Source: Amycolatopsis sp. 2-15 (GTDB taxonomy: Bacteria > Actinomycetota > Actinomycetes > Mycobacteriales > Pseudonocardiaceae). From it: 64,000 nucleotides of DNA. The notes under the pieces were generated by a model, which made no database searches, was not told where the DNA came from, and saw only the letters and a list, made by a program, of their open reading frames with translations. This document shows, one piece after another, positions 9,161 through 17,298 of this stretch. Where the stretch lies: positions 3,730,001 through 3,794,000 of the forward strand of contig NZ_CP127294.1 of NCBI RefSeq assembly GCF_030285625.1, written 5' to 3'. Every line of letters begins with the position of its first letter. The stretch's first letter is position 1. The position numbers and the translations under genes are program-made.

Positions 9161-9586
9161 TCAGCGGGCTTCGGGGTGCGCGTGCCCGTCGGGGGCGCAG
9201 TGCGAGCACACGCCGGTGAGGATCGGCGCGCCGGTGGCTTCGGCCGTGCCGACGGAGTCGAGGCGGCCGCAGTTCGTGCACAGCAGGTGGCCGTGTTCGG
9301 GCCCGGTCAGCTCGTAGCGCTGGGCGACGCCGACGGTGTCGAAGCGGCGGACGAGCCCGGCCGACACACCGGTGGCGAGGACGTCGTGGATCGCCCGGGT
9401 GGAGGCGAAGCGGAGGCGGTCGCGGACGTGGGGGAGCAGCTCGGCGACGGTGGTGTGCGGCTGCTCGGCGAGGGTTTCGAGCACGACCTGGCGGGCGGTG
9501 GTCACGCGCAGGCCGGCGCGGCGCAGGCGGGCCTCGGCGTCGAGGCGGCCGGGCGACGGCTGGGGGAGCGTGGGAGTCGTGGGCAC
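9161..9586 (-). CDS. Fur family transcriptional regulator
   Basis: 141-residue metal-dependent or peroxide-sensing repressor. The winged helix (about residues 20-85) includes LRVTTARQVVLETL and TRAIHDVLATG; the dimerisation domain has HGHLLCTNCG and a second CSHC pair, giving two CxxC structural zinc motifs, then a His-rich tail HAHPEAR. The Thr-Arg-Gln recognition segment and the two CxxC pairs resemble the FurA/CatR group that governs oxidative-stress genes in actinomycetes, but no catalase is adjacent. GTG start. Divergent from a second Fur-like gene; TTGATGCAGTC boxes lie between them. Confidence 0.85.
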   Translation of the reverse strand: MPTTPTLPQPSPGRLDAEARLRRAGLRVTTARQVVLETLAEQPHTTVAELLPHVRDRLRFASTRAIHDVLATGVSAGLVRRFDTVGVAQRYELTGPEHGHLLCTNCGRLDSVGTAEATGAPILTGVCSHCAPDGHAHPEAR

Positions 9587-9608
9587 AAGACCTTTCTAGT
9601 GCCTAGAG

Positions 9609-9729
9609 TTGATGCAGTCAATTGTCAGATGGAGTCAAATGTGGGTCACTCAGTGGCGTAGTGGCAGGTAGGCAAGGGTTCGGCGGGTCACCTGTGAGCT
9701 TCTCCACGCCAGACTTGATGCAGTCCATT
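9609..9729. promoter_or_regulatory. Two TTGATGCAGTC boxes between divergent fur genes
   Basis: TTGATGCAGTCAATT (9609-9623) and TTGATGCAGTCCATT (9715-9729) differ at one base. The first contains TTGA-N5-TCAA, an inverted repeat. One copy lies just upstream of each divergent fur-like gene, as expected for auto- or cross-regulation. The repeat is seen directly; the assignment to Fur proteins is by position. Confidence 0.6.
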
Positions 9730-9747
9730 CTGGGGTACGCTGCGGGC

Positions 9748-10170
9748 ATGGATGCGTTCGGGGTGCGGTTGCGCCGGGTAGGGCTGCGCAACACGCCGCA
9801 GCGGCGAGCGGTGCTGGCCGCGGTCGAGCGGCACCCGCATTCGACGGCGACCGAGCTCGCCGTGGACCTCGAAGCCGACGGCGTGGCCGGTGGGCTGTCC
9901 CGCCAGGGCTTGTACAACGTGCTCGAAGACCTCGTCTCGGCCGATCTGCTGCGTTCGCTGGAACCCGCGGGCTCACCCGCGCGCTTCGAGCCGCAGCGGC
10001 ACGACAACCACCACCACCTCGTGTGCCGCGGCTGCGGTGCGATCCAGGACGTGCCGTGCGCGGTCGGCGCCCCGCCGTGCCTCGACCCGGTCACCGCGCC
10101 CGGCTTCCGTGTCGAAGCGGCCGAGGTGACGTGGTGGGGCGTGTGCGACGCGTGCGCCGCTGCTGAGTGA
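9748..10170 (+). CDS. Fur family transcriptional regulator
   Basis: 140-residue Fur-like repressor paralogous to its divergent neighbour. The winged helix contains RNTPQRRAVLAAVE and SRQGLYNVLEDL; the C-terminal half has HDNHHHLVC, CRGC and a final CDAC, giving two CxxC zinc pairs. I start at the ATG at 9748, since the longer reading from 9622 adds residues with no family similarity and would translate the second regulatory box. After the stop come 228 bp without a clear gene. The sensed signal (iron, zinc, nickel or peroxide) cannot be read from sequence with confidence. Confidence 0.85.
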   Translation: MDAFGVRLRRVGLRNTPQRRAVLAAVERHPHSTATELAVDLEADGVAGGLSRQGLYNVLEDLVSADLLRSLEPAGSPARFEPQRHDNHHHLVCRGCGAIQDVPCAVGAPPCLDPVTAPGFRVEAAEVTWWGVCDACAAAE

Positions 10171-10398
10171 TCTTCGTCCACAACGGACTGACGGCCGCCG
10201 GCGGTCACCGCAATTCGGCGCCCGTCCAATTCGAGGCGACTGCGAATCTATTAAGAGGGGATTCCGCGTTCGCGGATATCACTGTTCCGGAAATGGCCGG
10301 TAATCGTCGGCCTTGAGCCACGCGGTACGGCTGGGCAACAACGCCCGCCGGGACCGGCTCCGCACTGTGGCGGAAGCCCCGAAGATCAACAGCCGGCT
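10171..10398. other. Intergenic with possible coding relic
   Basis: No intact gene. The part from about 10230 to 10310 is AT-richer than the surroundings. A plus-strand frame ending in a TAG at 10400-10402 reads plausibly as a protein C-terminus (about 29 residues including LGNNARRDRL), which may be a relic of a lost gene. I cannot name its family. Confidence 0.35.
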
Positions 10399-11325
10399 CT
10401 AGTCGCCCGGCTGCGCCCGCAGGTGGCGGCGCAGTGTCTCGTCGCTGCCCAGCCCGCTGCGCCGCGCCGCCGCGGCCACGGTTTCGCCGCTCATCACCAA
10501 GGCGATCGCCGCTTCCCGGCGCACGGCGGCGACGTAGGTGGCCGGTGTCTGCCCGGTGCCTTCCTTGAACAGCCGCGACAGGTGGCGCGTGCTGAGGCCG
10601 GCGCGCTGCGCCATGCTCGTGAGGCAGTGGTCACCAGCCGGATCGGCGGCGACCTCGTCGCAGAGCGCACGGACGATGTCGCGGCGCGGGCGCGGTGTGC
10701 GGGCGGGCACGGAGAGCTGGGGCTGCGCGCCGCGGCGGCGCATGAACACCACCAGCTCGCGTGCGATCTCGTGGGCCAGGACGTCGCCGGCGTCCTCCTC
10801 CACGAGCGCGAGCGCGAGGTCGATGCCGGAGCTGACGCCGGCGGAGGTGAGCACGCGACCGTCGCGCACGTAGATCGCCTCGGGGTCGACCTCGACGGCG
10901 GGGTAGCGCTCCTGCAGCGTGTCGGCGTGGCGCCAGTGGGTGGTGGCGCGGCGGCCGTCGAGCAAACCCGCGGCGCCGAGCGCGAACGCGCCCGCGCACA
11001 CCGATGTCACGCGCCGGGCGCCGCGCGAGAGGTGCCGGATCGAGGTGAGCAGCTCGGCGTTCGCGCCGGGTTTCACGAGGCACTCGCCGCCGGGGACGAC
11101 CAGCGTGTCGACGTCGGTGACCTCGGCCGCGGCCCGGTCGACGCCGATGCGCAAGCCGCTCGACGTGGTGATGTCGTGCCCGTCCGGGGAACACATCGTG
11201 ACGACGTAGCCGGTGCCGAGCTCGGCGGCGACGTCGAACACCTCCAGGGGCCCGGTCACGTCGAGCAGCCGGACGCCGTCGAACACGAGGACGGCGACCG
11301 GGACCGACGGTCTCGACAGGCCCAC
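10399..11325 (-). CDS. GlxA family transcriptional regulator (DJ-1/PfpI + AraC)
   Basis: 308 residues. An N-terminal DJ-1/PfpI-like sensory domain (about 10-195) has the nucleophile-elbow-like SVCAGAFALG and THWRHAD; a C-terminal AraC double helix-turn-helix (about 215-305) has the first helix in LTSMAQRAGLSTRHLSRLF. Family members activate catabolic genes in response to nitrogenous metabolites. It is divergent from the nitrile hydratase operon across about 120 bp and is the obvious candidate activator (inference). One of three GlxA-type regulators in this window; all keep the elbow Cys. Confidence 0.87.
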   Translation of the reverse strand: MGLSRPSVPVAVLVFDGVRLLDVTGPLEVFDVAAELGTGYVVTMCSPDGHDITTSSGLRIGVDRAAAEVTDVDTLVVPGGECLVKPGANAELLTSIRHLSRGARRVTSVCAGAFALGAAGLLDGRRATTHWRHADTLQERYPAVEVDPEAIYVRDGRVLTSAGVSSGIDLALALVEEDAGDVLAHEIARELVVFMRRRGAQPQLSVPARTPRPRRDIVRALCDEVAADPAGDHCLTSMAQRAGLSTRHLSRLFKEGTGQTPATYVAAVRREAAIALVMSGETVAAAARRSGLGSDETLRRHLRAQPGD

Positions 11326-11447
11326 CCAGGGAATCTACGACGGCCCCCGGCGACAGGAAAGGGCCGGATGTGTGGGCTGCGTGTCTGCTTCCGGCCGGTT
11401 ACGCGGTGTTAGCTTCTTCTCGGACGACGCGAAGGCGGTGCCCCAGG

Positions 11448-12212
11448 ATGAAGCTGCAACACGGTCTCGGCGGTCTCGAAGGCCTCGAGGGTTTCCCGTT
11501 GGACTACGAGAAGCGCGTGTTCGTCGAAGACTGGGAGAAGCGCATCTTCGGCATCCACGCGGCGATGATGGGGCTGAGCGCTTCGCTGCGCGACTCCGTC
11601 CCCGGCTACGACCTCGACGCGGTGCCCACCACGTTCAACACCACGTGGACGTGGGCCCACCTGCGCTCGGGCGCGGAGGCGATGCACCCGTTCGAGTATT
11701 TCAAGTTCCGCTACTACGAGAAGTGGCTGGGCGGTATCAGCGCGTACCTCGTCGAGCAGGGTTACCTGACGCAGGAGGAGCTGGATGCCGCCACGGAGCG
11801 CTTCCGCGAGCAGCCGCAGGCGCAGCTGCCGGATCGCGACGCCGAAGCCGTCGACGAGCAGGTGCTCGACTACCTGCGCCGCGGCGACACACCGAGGCGC
11901 GGCCCGGCCACGCCGGCGTTCGCGGTGGGAGACGAGGTTGTGGTGCGCAACCCGCCGGCCACGGAGCACACGCGGCTGCCCGGTTACCTGCGCGGGCACC
12001 GCGGCCGCGTGGAGCGGGTGTTCGAGGGCAACTACTCGTACTTCGTCTCGACCGGCGGCGACGGGCTCGGGCAGCCCATGTCGGTGTACATCGTGCGGTT
12101 CGAGCCCGACGAGCTGTGGGGCGAGGAAACCGAACGCGCGGCCGGCCCGCTGTACGCGGAGCTGTACGAGACCTACTTGTCCGCCGGATCGACGAGGGAC
12201 GGAAACCGATGA
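11448..12212 (+). CDS. nthB: Nitrile hydratase subunit beta
   Basis: Structural subunit of the alpha/beta nitrile hydratase, which hydrates nitriles to amides in the cytosol. 254 residues, slightly longer than the usual 210-235. The start is the ATG opening MKLQHGLGG, close to the family N-terminus; the family helix WEKRIFGIHAAMMG and the C-terminal SH3-like beta barrel (AFAVGDEVVVRN, LPGYLRGHRGRVE) are present. It overlaps the alpha gene by 4 nt (ATGA). The beta-alpha-accessory order is the one usual in cobalt-type operons. Probably activated by the divergent GlxA regulator. No amidase is adjacent in this window. Confidence 0.93.
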   Translation: MKLQHGLGGLEGLEGFPLDYEKRVFVEDWEKRIFGIHAAMMGLSASLRDSVPGYDLDAVPTTFNTTWTWAHLRSGAEAMHPFEYFKFRYYEKWLGGISAYLVEQGYLTQEELDAATERFREQPQAQLPDRDAEAVDEQVLDYLRRGDTPRRGPATPAFAVGDEVVVRNPPATEHTRLPGYLRGHRGRVERVFEGNYSYFVSTGGDGLGQPMSVYIVRFEPDELWGEETERAAGPLYAELYETYLSAGSTRDGNR

Positions 12213-12829
12213 GCGAGCTGTTCGCCTACCCCGACGACCGCGAGGAGGCGAGCGCCGCGCAAGTGAAGGCGCTCGAGGCGCTCCTGATCGAGAAGGGCGT
12301 GATCACCGGGTCCACTGTGGACAAGGTGCTCGGCTACTTCGAGTCGGAGATGACGCCGCTCAACGGCAAGAAGATCGTGGCCCGCGCGTGGGTCGACCCG
12401 GAGTTCGCGCGGCTGCTGGCCACGGACACCCCGAAGGCGATCGCGCAGCTGGACCTGCCCGAGGGCATGGCCGGCGCCGAGGGTGAGCACATCGCGGCCG
12501 TGGTCAACGAGCCCGGCGTGCACAACCTGGTGATCTGCTCGCTGTGCTCGTGCTTCCCGTGGCCGGTGCTGGGGCTGCCGCCGTACTGGTACAAGGACCC
12601 GGTGTTCCGCGCCCGGGCGGCGCGCGAGCCGCGGGTGGTGCTGGCTGAGCTGGGCGTGGAGCTCGACGACGACACCGAGGTGCGCGTGTGGGATTCGAGC
12701 GGGCACTCGCGGTGGTTCGTGGTGCCCGCGCGGCCTTCGGGCACGGAGGGCTGGAGCGAGGAACAGCTCGCGGAGCTCGTGACGACGGAGTCGATGATCG
12801 GCGTGGCCCTTCCGGGCCCGGCGGCGTGA
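12209..12829 (+). CDS. nthA: Nitrile hydratase subunit alpha
   Basis: Catalytic metal-binding subunit, 206 residues. The metal centre is CSLCSC at residues 110-115, with Cys110, Cys113 and Cys115 matching the claw-setting ligands; Cys113 and Cys115 are the positions oxidised to sulfinic and sulfenic acid in known enzymes. Ser between the first two Cys is the iron-type signature (Thr marks cobalt-type), while gene order and the P14K-like accessory are cobalt-type features. LGLPPYWYKDP just after the motif is strongly conserved. Translationally coupled to the beta gene. The amide product would need an amidase encoded elsewhere. Confidence 0.95.
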   Translation: MSELFAYPDDREEASAAQVKALEALLIEKGVITGSTVDKVLGYFESEMTPLNGKKIVARAWVDPEFARLLATDTPKAIAQLDLPEGMAGAEGEHIAAVVNEPGVHNLVICSLCSCFPWPVLGLPPYWYKDPVFRARAAREPRVVLAELGVELDDDTEVRVWDSSGHSRWFVVPARPSGTEGWSEEQLAELVTTESMIGVALPGPAA

Positions 12830-12839
12830 GGGGGCGGGC

Positions 12840-13172
12840 GTGGCAATCGACATCAGCACGCTGAACTACGACGAGACCGGGCACGTCAAGTTCCACTCGT
12901 CGTGCTCATCGGACCTCGAGCAGCCGGTGTTCGACGCGGAGTGGCAGCGGCGCGCGTTCGGCCTGGCGGTGGCGCTCTCGGAGTTCGGCCACTACGCGTG
13001 GGAGGACTTCCAGCGCGAGCTGATCGCGGCCATCGGCTCGTGGCAATCCGCACCCGACGACGAAAAGGGCCGCTGGGAGTACTACCGGCACTGGGTGACG
13101 GCGCTCGACACCGTCGTGCGGCGCCACGGCCTGCTCGAAGAGGGGTACGTCAACCCCGAGGACCGCGACTGA
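12840..13172 (+). CDS. Nitrile hydratase accessory protein (P14K/NhlE-like)
   Basis: 110-residue protein similar to the N-terminal helical half of beta subunits (FDAEWQRRAFGLAVAL, FGHYAWEDFQREL). In cobalt-type systems such proteins hold the alpha subunit and deliver metal by subunit swapping. GTG start 10 nt after the alpha stop with a G-rich ribosome-binding site. No CobW-like P44K/P47K iron-type activator follows; the next gene is a MarR regulator. It therefore most likely matures the adjacent hydratase. Confidence 0.85.
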   Translation: MAIDISTLNYDETGHVKFHSSCSSDLEQPVFDAEWQRRAFGLAVALSEFGHYAWEDFQRELIAAIGSWQSAPDDEKGRWEYYRHWVTALDTVVRRHGLLEEGYVNPEDRD

Positions 13173-13245
13173 GCGTTCGCCTAGACTTCCTCCTCACCGG
13201 GCGAGCGGGGCCTCGCTGCCGGACGACGCGGAGGAGGCGGCAGGG

Positions 13246-13704
13246 TTGGTCAGCCGGGCCGAGAAGAACGAATCGAACCCCGACCTGGGCGTCCTCGCCG
13301 GGCGGCTGCTCTTCGCCGTGCAGCACGAGCTCTTCACCTCCCTGGCCGCCCAGGGCTTCGCCGACCTCCACCCACGCCACGGCGCCGTGCTCGCCTATCT
13401 GGACACCGAGGGGGTCCGGGCGACCGAGCTTTCGCGCCTTTCGGGGCAGCACAAACAGGTGATCGGGACGATGATCGACGAGCTGGAGTCCCTCGGGTAC
13501 GTCCAGCGCCGCCCGGACCCCGCCGACCGCCGCGCGAAGCTGATCTGCCCGACCGAGCGCGGGCTGGCCGAGATGCGCGCGGCGGGCCGGATCATGACGG
13601 CTTTACAGGAACGCCACGCGCGCCGGCTGGGGCGTGAGGTTTATACGCAGTTCAAGACGGTGTTGCTGGATGTGGTGGAACACCAGCGGAAACGCACGGT
13701 GTGA
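13246..13704 (+). CDS. MarR family transcriptional regulator
   Basis: 152 residues with a helical dimerisation N-terminus, a winged helix around LRATELS-like helix VRATELSRLSGQHKQVIG and the wing in RRPDPADRRAKLI, which includes the DRR motif of the family. The start is a TTG at 13246 preceded by GAGGAGG. It lies 73 nt after the nitrile hydratase accessory gene on the same strand and could be co-transcribed. Its 3' end abuts a decayed carboxylesterase on the other strand. Ligand unknown; aromatic acids are typical. Confidence 0.85.
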   Translation: MVSRAEKNESNPDLGVLAGRLLFAVQHELFTSLAAQGFADLHPRHGAVLAYLDTEGVRATELSRLSGQHKQVIGTMIDELESLGYVQRRPDPADRRAKLICPTERGLAEMRAAGRIMTALQERHARRLGREVYTQFKTVLLDVVEHQRKRTV

Positions 13705-13705
13705 T

Positions 13706-14584
13706 GCTCGGCCGATCCGGTGTGGGCCGGGCCCGGCCCAGCCGGGGTTTCCCCGGGCGATGAAGGAAACCCACGCGTTGTGGGTGGTTCGGGCGAGATC
13801 TGCGGGTGATTCGTCGGGGCCGAGCAGCGCGCGTTCGCCGCGCAGGCCGGGAAGATCGACACAGTCGAAGACGAAGGGCAGCTCGACGCAGTGACACGCC
13901 CCGAGGTGGCCGTCGAACGCCGGTGAGCGCCAGCGGAAATCGTACGTGTAAGTGCCCAGGTTTTCGTTGGCTTCCCCGAACGCTCGCGTGGTGACCGCGG
14001 TGCGCTCGGGCGGGTGGCAGCACAGGGCGTGACCGCTCTGACTGCCCGCCGACGGTGACGTTGCCGGGGTTCCCGCCGAAGTTCGTGATGTTCGCGTTGA
14101 TCCATTCGAGAGCGGCCAGCACGTCGAGCAGCCCACGATTGGCGGGCGCGCCAGGCAAGTCGAGCCAGCCGATCGCGCCGAGCCGGTAGTTCACGGTGAC
14201 CAGCACGACGCCGTCGCGCGGAAAGGCACCGGTGGCGTACACGGGCGCCGGGCCGGTTCCGGTGGCGAAGCCTCCACCGTGCAGGAAAACGAGCAGGGGC
14301 AGGTTTCTCGTGCCGGGGTCCGGCGTGGAGACGGTGAGGCTGAGGTAGTCGCCTGGCGCCGTCGTCGTCCCGAGAACCGGCGACAGGTCGGCCCGCCCGA
14401 GCGGCCCAGGTCTCTGAGGCGCGGTGGTTCTGGCCGCGCCCCTGACGCCGTCCCACCTCGGCCCCGGTGCGGCGAACCGCCCCGTTCCGACCGGCGTCGG
14501 CGCGTACGGAATCCCGGCGAACGTGATGCCGTGCGCGCTCCGGTGGCCGAGCACCTTGCCCGAGCTGGTACGGACGGTGGTCAC
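13706..14584 (-). pseudogene. Type-B carboxylesterase, internally deleted remnant
   Basis: The N-terminal half reads as a type-B carboxylesterase/para-nitrobenzyl esterase: GITFAGIPYA, the oxyanion-hole region LVFLHGGGF, NYRLGAIGW and FGGNPGNVTV, which normally leads into GESAG. There the frame breaks; another frame continues with the family C-terminus (FGEANENLG, then HNAWVSFIARGNPGW). About 150-200 residues carrying the serine elbow and acid/His region are gone, and the extreme C-terminus is also missing. It cannot be catalytic. It sits 10 nt downstream of the DUF885 gene stop, same strand. Confidence 0.8.
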
Positions 14585-14594
14585 CGGTGTGGCC

Positions 14595-16208
14595 TCAGCG
14601 CAGCGCCTCCTGCAATGCCGCCAAGCCCACCGGGCCCACCGCGAGCGCGTCGTGGTGCCACTGCCGCAGTGAGAAGTCCGGGCGGGAGGCCGCTTCGGCG
14701 CGGGCGGCGAGCCAGGAGCGTTCGCCCAGCTTGTACGCGATCGCCTGGCCCGGCCAGCCGAAGTAGCGCACCACCTCGGCGTGCACGCGGTGCTCGGCGG
14801 CCAGGCCGCGTTCGTGGAGCACGCGGCAGGCCGTGTCGAAGTCCCAGCGCGAACCGTCGGGCAGGGGGAGGTCCAGGTGCGCGCCGATGTCGATGACGAC
14901 GCGGGCGGCGCGCATGGCGGAGCCCGCGAGCATGCCGAGGCGGGTGCCGGGCTGGGTGTACCAGCCGAGTTCGTCGGCGAGGCGCTCGGCGTAGAGCGCC
15001 CAGCCCTCGGCGTGGCCGCTGACGGAGTGCACGCGGGCGAAGCGGCTGACGCGGTCGGCGGCGAGCTTCGCGGTGCCGATCTGCAGGTGGTGGCCCGGCA
15101 CGCCCTCGTGGAACACCGTGGTCAGCTCCGACCACACGGCGAAGCGCGATCGCCCGCCGAGCGGCCACCACGTGCGGCCCGGGCGGACGCCGTCCTCGCT
15201 CGGGCCCGTGTAGTAGGGCGCACCCGAGGCGGAGCCGTGGGCGATGGTCACGTCGATGGCGCGCAGGGGTTCCGGGATGTCGAAGTGGGCGGCGGCGTCG
15301 GCCATCGCGCGGTCGTGGGCGGCGCGCAGCCAGTCCACATAGGCCGGTTCACCGTCCACAAAGTACTGATCGTCGAGCAGCGCCATGGCCTCCGCGACCG
15401 AAGCGCCCGGACGCACCTGGACCGCCTCCGCCGCCAGCTCCTGCTCGATGCGCTCCAGCTCGGCCCAGCCCCACTCGTACGCCTCGGCCAGGTCGATGTC
15501 CGCGCCCAGGCTCAGGCGCGCGCCGGCCGCGTAGCGTTCGGCGCCGACGCCCTCGACGGTGCTCGCGCGCGGCGCGTAGTCCTCGCGCAGGAAGCGGGCC
15601 AGCTCGGCGTAGCCACGGTGGGCGGCGTCGGCGGCGGAACGCAGGTCGGGGGCGAGCGGGCCGTCGCCGTAGGAAGCCACGAGGGCTTCGTGGACGCCGG
15701 CGAACCGGTCGGCCTGCGACGCCGTCTCCAGGGCTTGCCGGCGCGCGGCGACGAGGCCGCGGTCGAGGCCGGCGCGCAGCGACGTCTGCCACGCCGCCAG
15801 CATCGTCTCGACGCCGGCCAGGCGCACGCCGATCACGTGCCAGTCGTCGTCGCCGGTGCGCGGGAGCATGTCGACGGTGTCGCGCAAGGAAGTCAGCACG
15901 CCGAACTGCGCCTTCACGGTGCGCAGCGGCTCGCCGAGGTCGTGCCACGCGAGCTGGGCCTCGAGCCGTTCCTTGAGGTGCGCGCCCGCGATGCGGTCCT
16001 CGGCCGACTCGGGGGTGAGCGTGGCCAGGGTCGCGAGCGTCCGCCGCGCCTGGTCGGCGCGGGCGTCGAACCCGTCGGGCGAGAAGTCGGTGAGCGTGGC
16101 GGGGTCGGGGGTGGTGATCCCGCGCATCGTCGCCGCCACGGGGTCGAGGGCGGCTTCCGCGGTCACGTGCTCGTCGGAGAGCTGGAAGATCGGCGTCACC
16201 AGGCTCAC
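14595..16208 (-). CDS. DUF885 family metallopeptidase-like protein
   Basis: 537-residue soluble, mostly helical protein of the DUF885 family, related to M32-like zinc carboxypeptidases. The zinc motif HEGVPGHHLQ lies near residues 365-374, with a downstream HAEGWALYAE that supplies the third ligand in the family. I start at the GTG at 16208; a nested GTG three codons inside is possible. Long antisense frames across this gene are shadows. It is divergent from a GlxA regulator with a perfect 20-bp palindrome between them. Peptidase activity is the family expectation; substrate unknown. Confidence 0.85.
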   Translation of the reverse strand: MSLVTPIFQLSDEHVTAEAALDPVAATMRGITTPDPATLTDFSPDGFDARADQARRTLATLATLTPESAEDRIAGAHLKERLEAQLAWHDLGEPLRTVKAQFGVLTSLRDTVDMLPRTGDDDWHVIGVRLAGVETMLAAWQTSLRAGLDRGLVAARRQALETASQADRFAGVHEALVASYGDGPLAPDLRSAADAAHRGYAELARFLREDYAPRASTVEGVGAERYAAGARLSLGADIDLAEAYEWGWAELERIEQELAAEAVQVRPGASVAEAMALLDDQYFVDGEPAYVDWLRAAHDRAMADAAAHFDIPEPLRAIDVTIAHGSASGAPYYTGPSEDGVRPGRTWWPLGGRSRFAVWSELTTVFHEGVPGHHLQIGTAKLAADRVSRFARVHSVSGHAEGWALYAERLADELGWYTQPGTRLGMLAGSAMRAARVVIDIGAHLDLPLPDGSRWDFDTACRVLHERGLAAEHRVHAEVVRYFGWPGQAIAYKLGERSWLAARAEAASRPDFSLRQWHHDALAVGPVGLAALQEALR

Positions 16209-16213
16209 GCTAT

Positions 16214-16233
16214 ACCCGCTTCGCGAAGCGGGT
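16214..16233. promoter_or_regulatory. Perfect 20-bp palindrome between divergent genes
   Basis: ACCCGCTTCGCGAAGCGGGT is a perfect 20-bp palindrome only 6 bp upstream of the DUF885 start and 60 bp upstream of the GlxA-type gene. Its place right at a translation start suggests an operator, or an RNA hairpin affecting initiation, rather than a terminator; there is no T tract. Confidence 0.6.
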
Positions 16234-16292
16234 GTGAACTTCAGGAAGCCACACTGCTTGGCGAGAATACCGGCGACCACTAGGATCTCGCC

Positions 16293-17234
16293 ATGCACTC
16301 CGTGGTGATCCTCGCCCTGGACAAGGTCGTGCCGTTCGATCTGGCCACGCCCATCGAGGTGTTCACCCGCACGCGCCTGCCCGACGGCCGCGCCGCCTAC
16401 CAGGTGCGGGTGTGCGGTCCGGCCGAGGTGATCGACGCCGGTGCCTTCACGATCCGGCCACGGCACGGCCTCGAAGCCCTCGCCGAAGCGGACACGATCA
16501 TCGTCCCCGGCCGCGACGAGCTCGAAGAGGTGCCCGCCGACGTCGTCGAAGCCCTGCGCGCAGCCGCTGCGAGGGGCACGCGCATCGCGTCCATCTGCTC
16601 CGGTGCGTTCATCCTCGCCGCCACCGGTCTGCTCGACGGGCAACGCGCCACCACGCATTGGGCCGCCGCGCCGCAGCTGGCCGCCCGCTACCCGGCGATC
16701 GAGGTCGACGCCGACGTGCTCTACGTCGACAACGGCGCCATCCTCACCTCGGCCGGCGCCGCCGCGGGCCTCGACCTCTGCCTGCACCTCATCCGCCGCG
16801 ACCACGGCTCCGCGGTCGCCGCCGACGCCGCCCGCCTGTCGGTGATGCCGCTCGAACGCGAGGGCGGCCAGGCGCAGTTCATCGTCCACGACCAGCCGCC
16901 GACCCCGCGCGGGTCGGTGCTCGAACCGGTGCTGCGCTGGCTCGACGAGAACTGCGCGAAAGACCTCACGCTCGACGACATCGCCGCCCACGCCGGCATG
17001 AGCAGCCGCACGCTCAACCGCCGCTTCCGCGAACAGACCGGCACCAGCCCGCTGCAGTGGCTCCTGCGTGCCCGCATCCGCCAGGCGCAGCACCTGCTGG
17101 AAGCCACCGACCACGGCGTGGACCGCATCGCGGGCCAGGTCGGCTTCGGTTCGCCGACGTCGTTCCGCGACCGCTTCAAACGCATCGTGGGCACCAGCCC
17201 GCAGGCCTACCGCGGCAGCTTCCAGCGCCGCTGA
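16293..17234 (+). CDS. GlxA family transcriptional regulator
   Basis: 313 residues: DJ-1/PfpI-like domain (1-190) with elbow SICSGAFILA and THWAAAPQL, then an AraC-type DNA-binding domain (about 215-312) with helices in LDDIAAHAGMSSRTLNRRF and VDRIAGQVGFGSPTSFRDRF, both complete. Divergent from the DUF885 gene and followed, convergently, by the catabolic island. Which of these it controls is not evident; the divergent neighbour is the simplest guess. One of three paralogues in the window. Confidence 0.88.
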   Translation: MHSVVILALDKVVPFDLATPIEVFTRTRLPDGRAAYQVRVCGPAEVIDAGAFTIRPRHGLEALAEADTIIVPGRDELEEVPADVVEALRAAAARGTRIASICSGAFILAATGLLDGQRATTHWAAAPQLAARYPAIEVDADVLYVDNGAILTSAGAAAGLDLCLHLIRRDHGSAVAADAARLSVMPLEREGGQAQFIVHDQPPTPRGSVLEPVLRWLDENCAKDLTLDDIAAHAGMSSRTLNRRFREQTGTSPLQWLLRARIRQAQHLLEATDHGVDRIAGQVGFGSPTSFRDRFKRIVGTSPQAYRGSFQRR

Positions 17235-17298
17235 GCAGCGCCCTTGCACACTGGAGACCGGCCGGACGCGACGGCGACCGCCGCGCCCGGCCGGGGGA

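Noticed and set aside
14595..17249. Long minus-strand open frame of almost 2.7 kb covering DUF885 and the region opposite the GlxA gene
   Set aside because: Only the part from 16208 to 14595 reads as a real protein; the rest is the antisense shadow of the GlxA-type gene caused by high GC.
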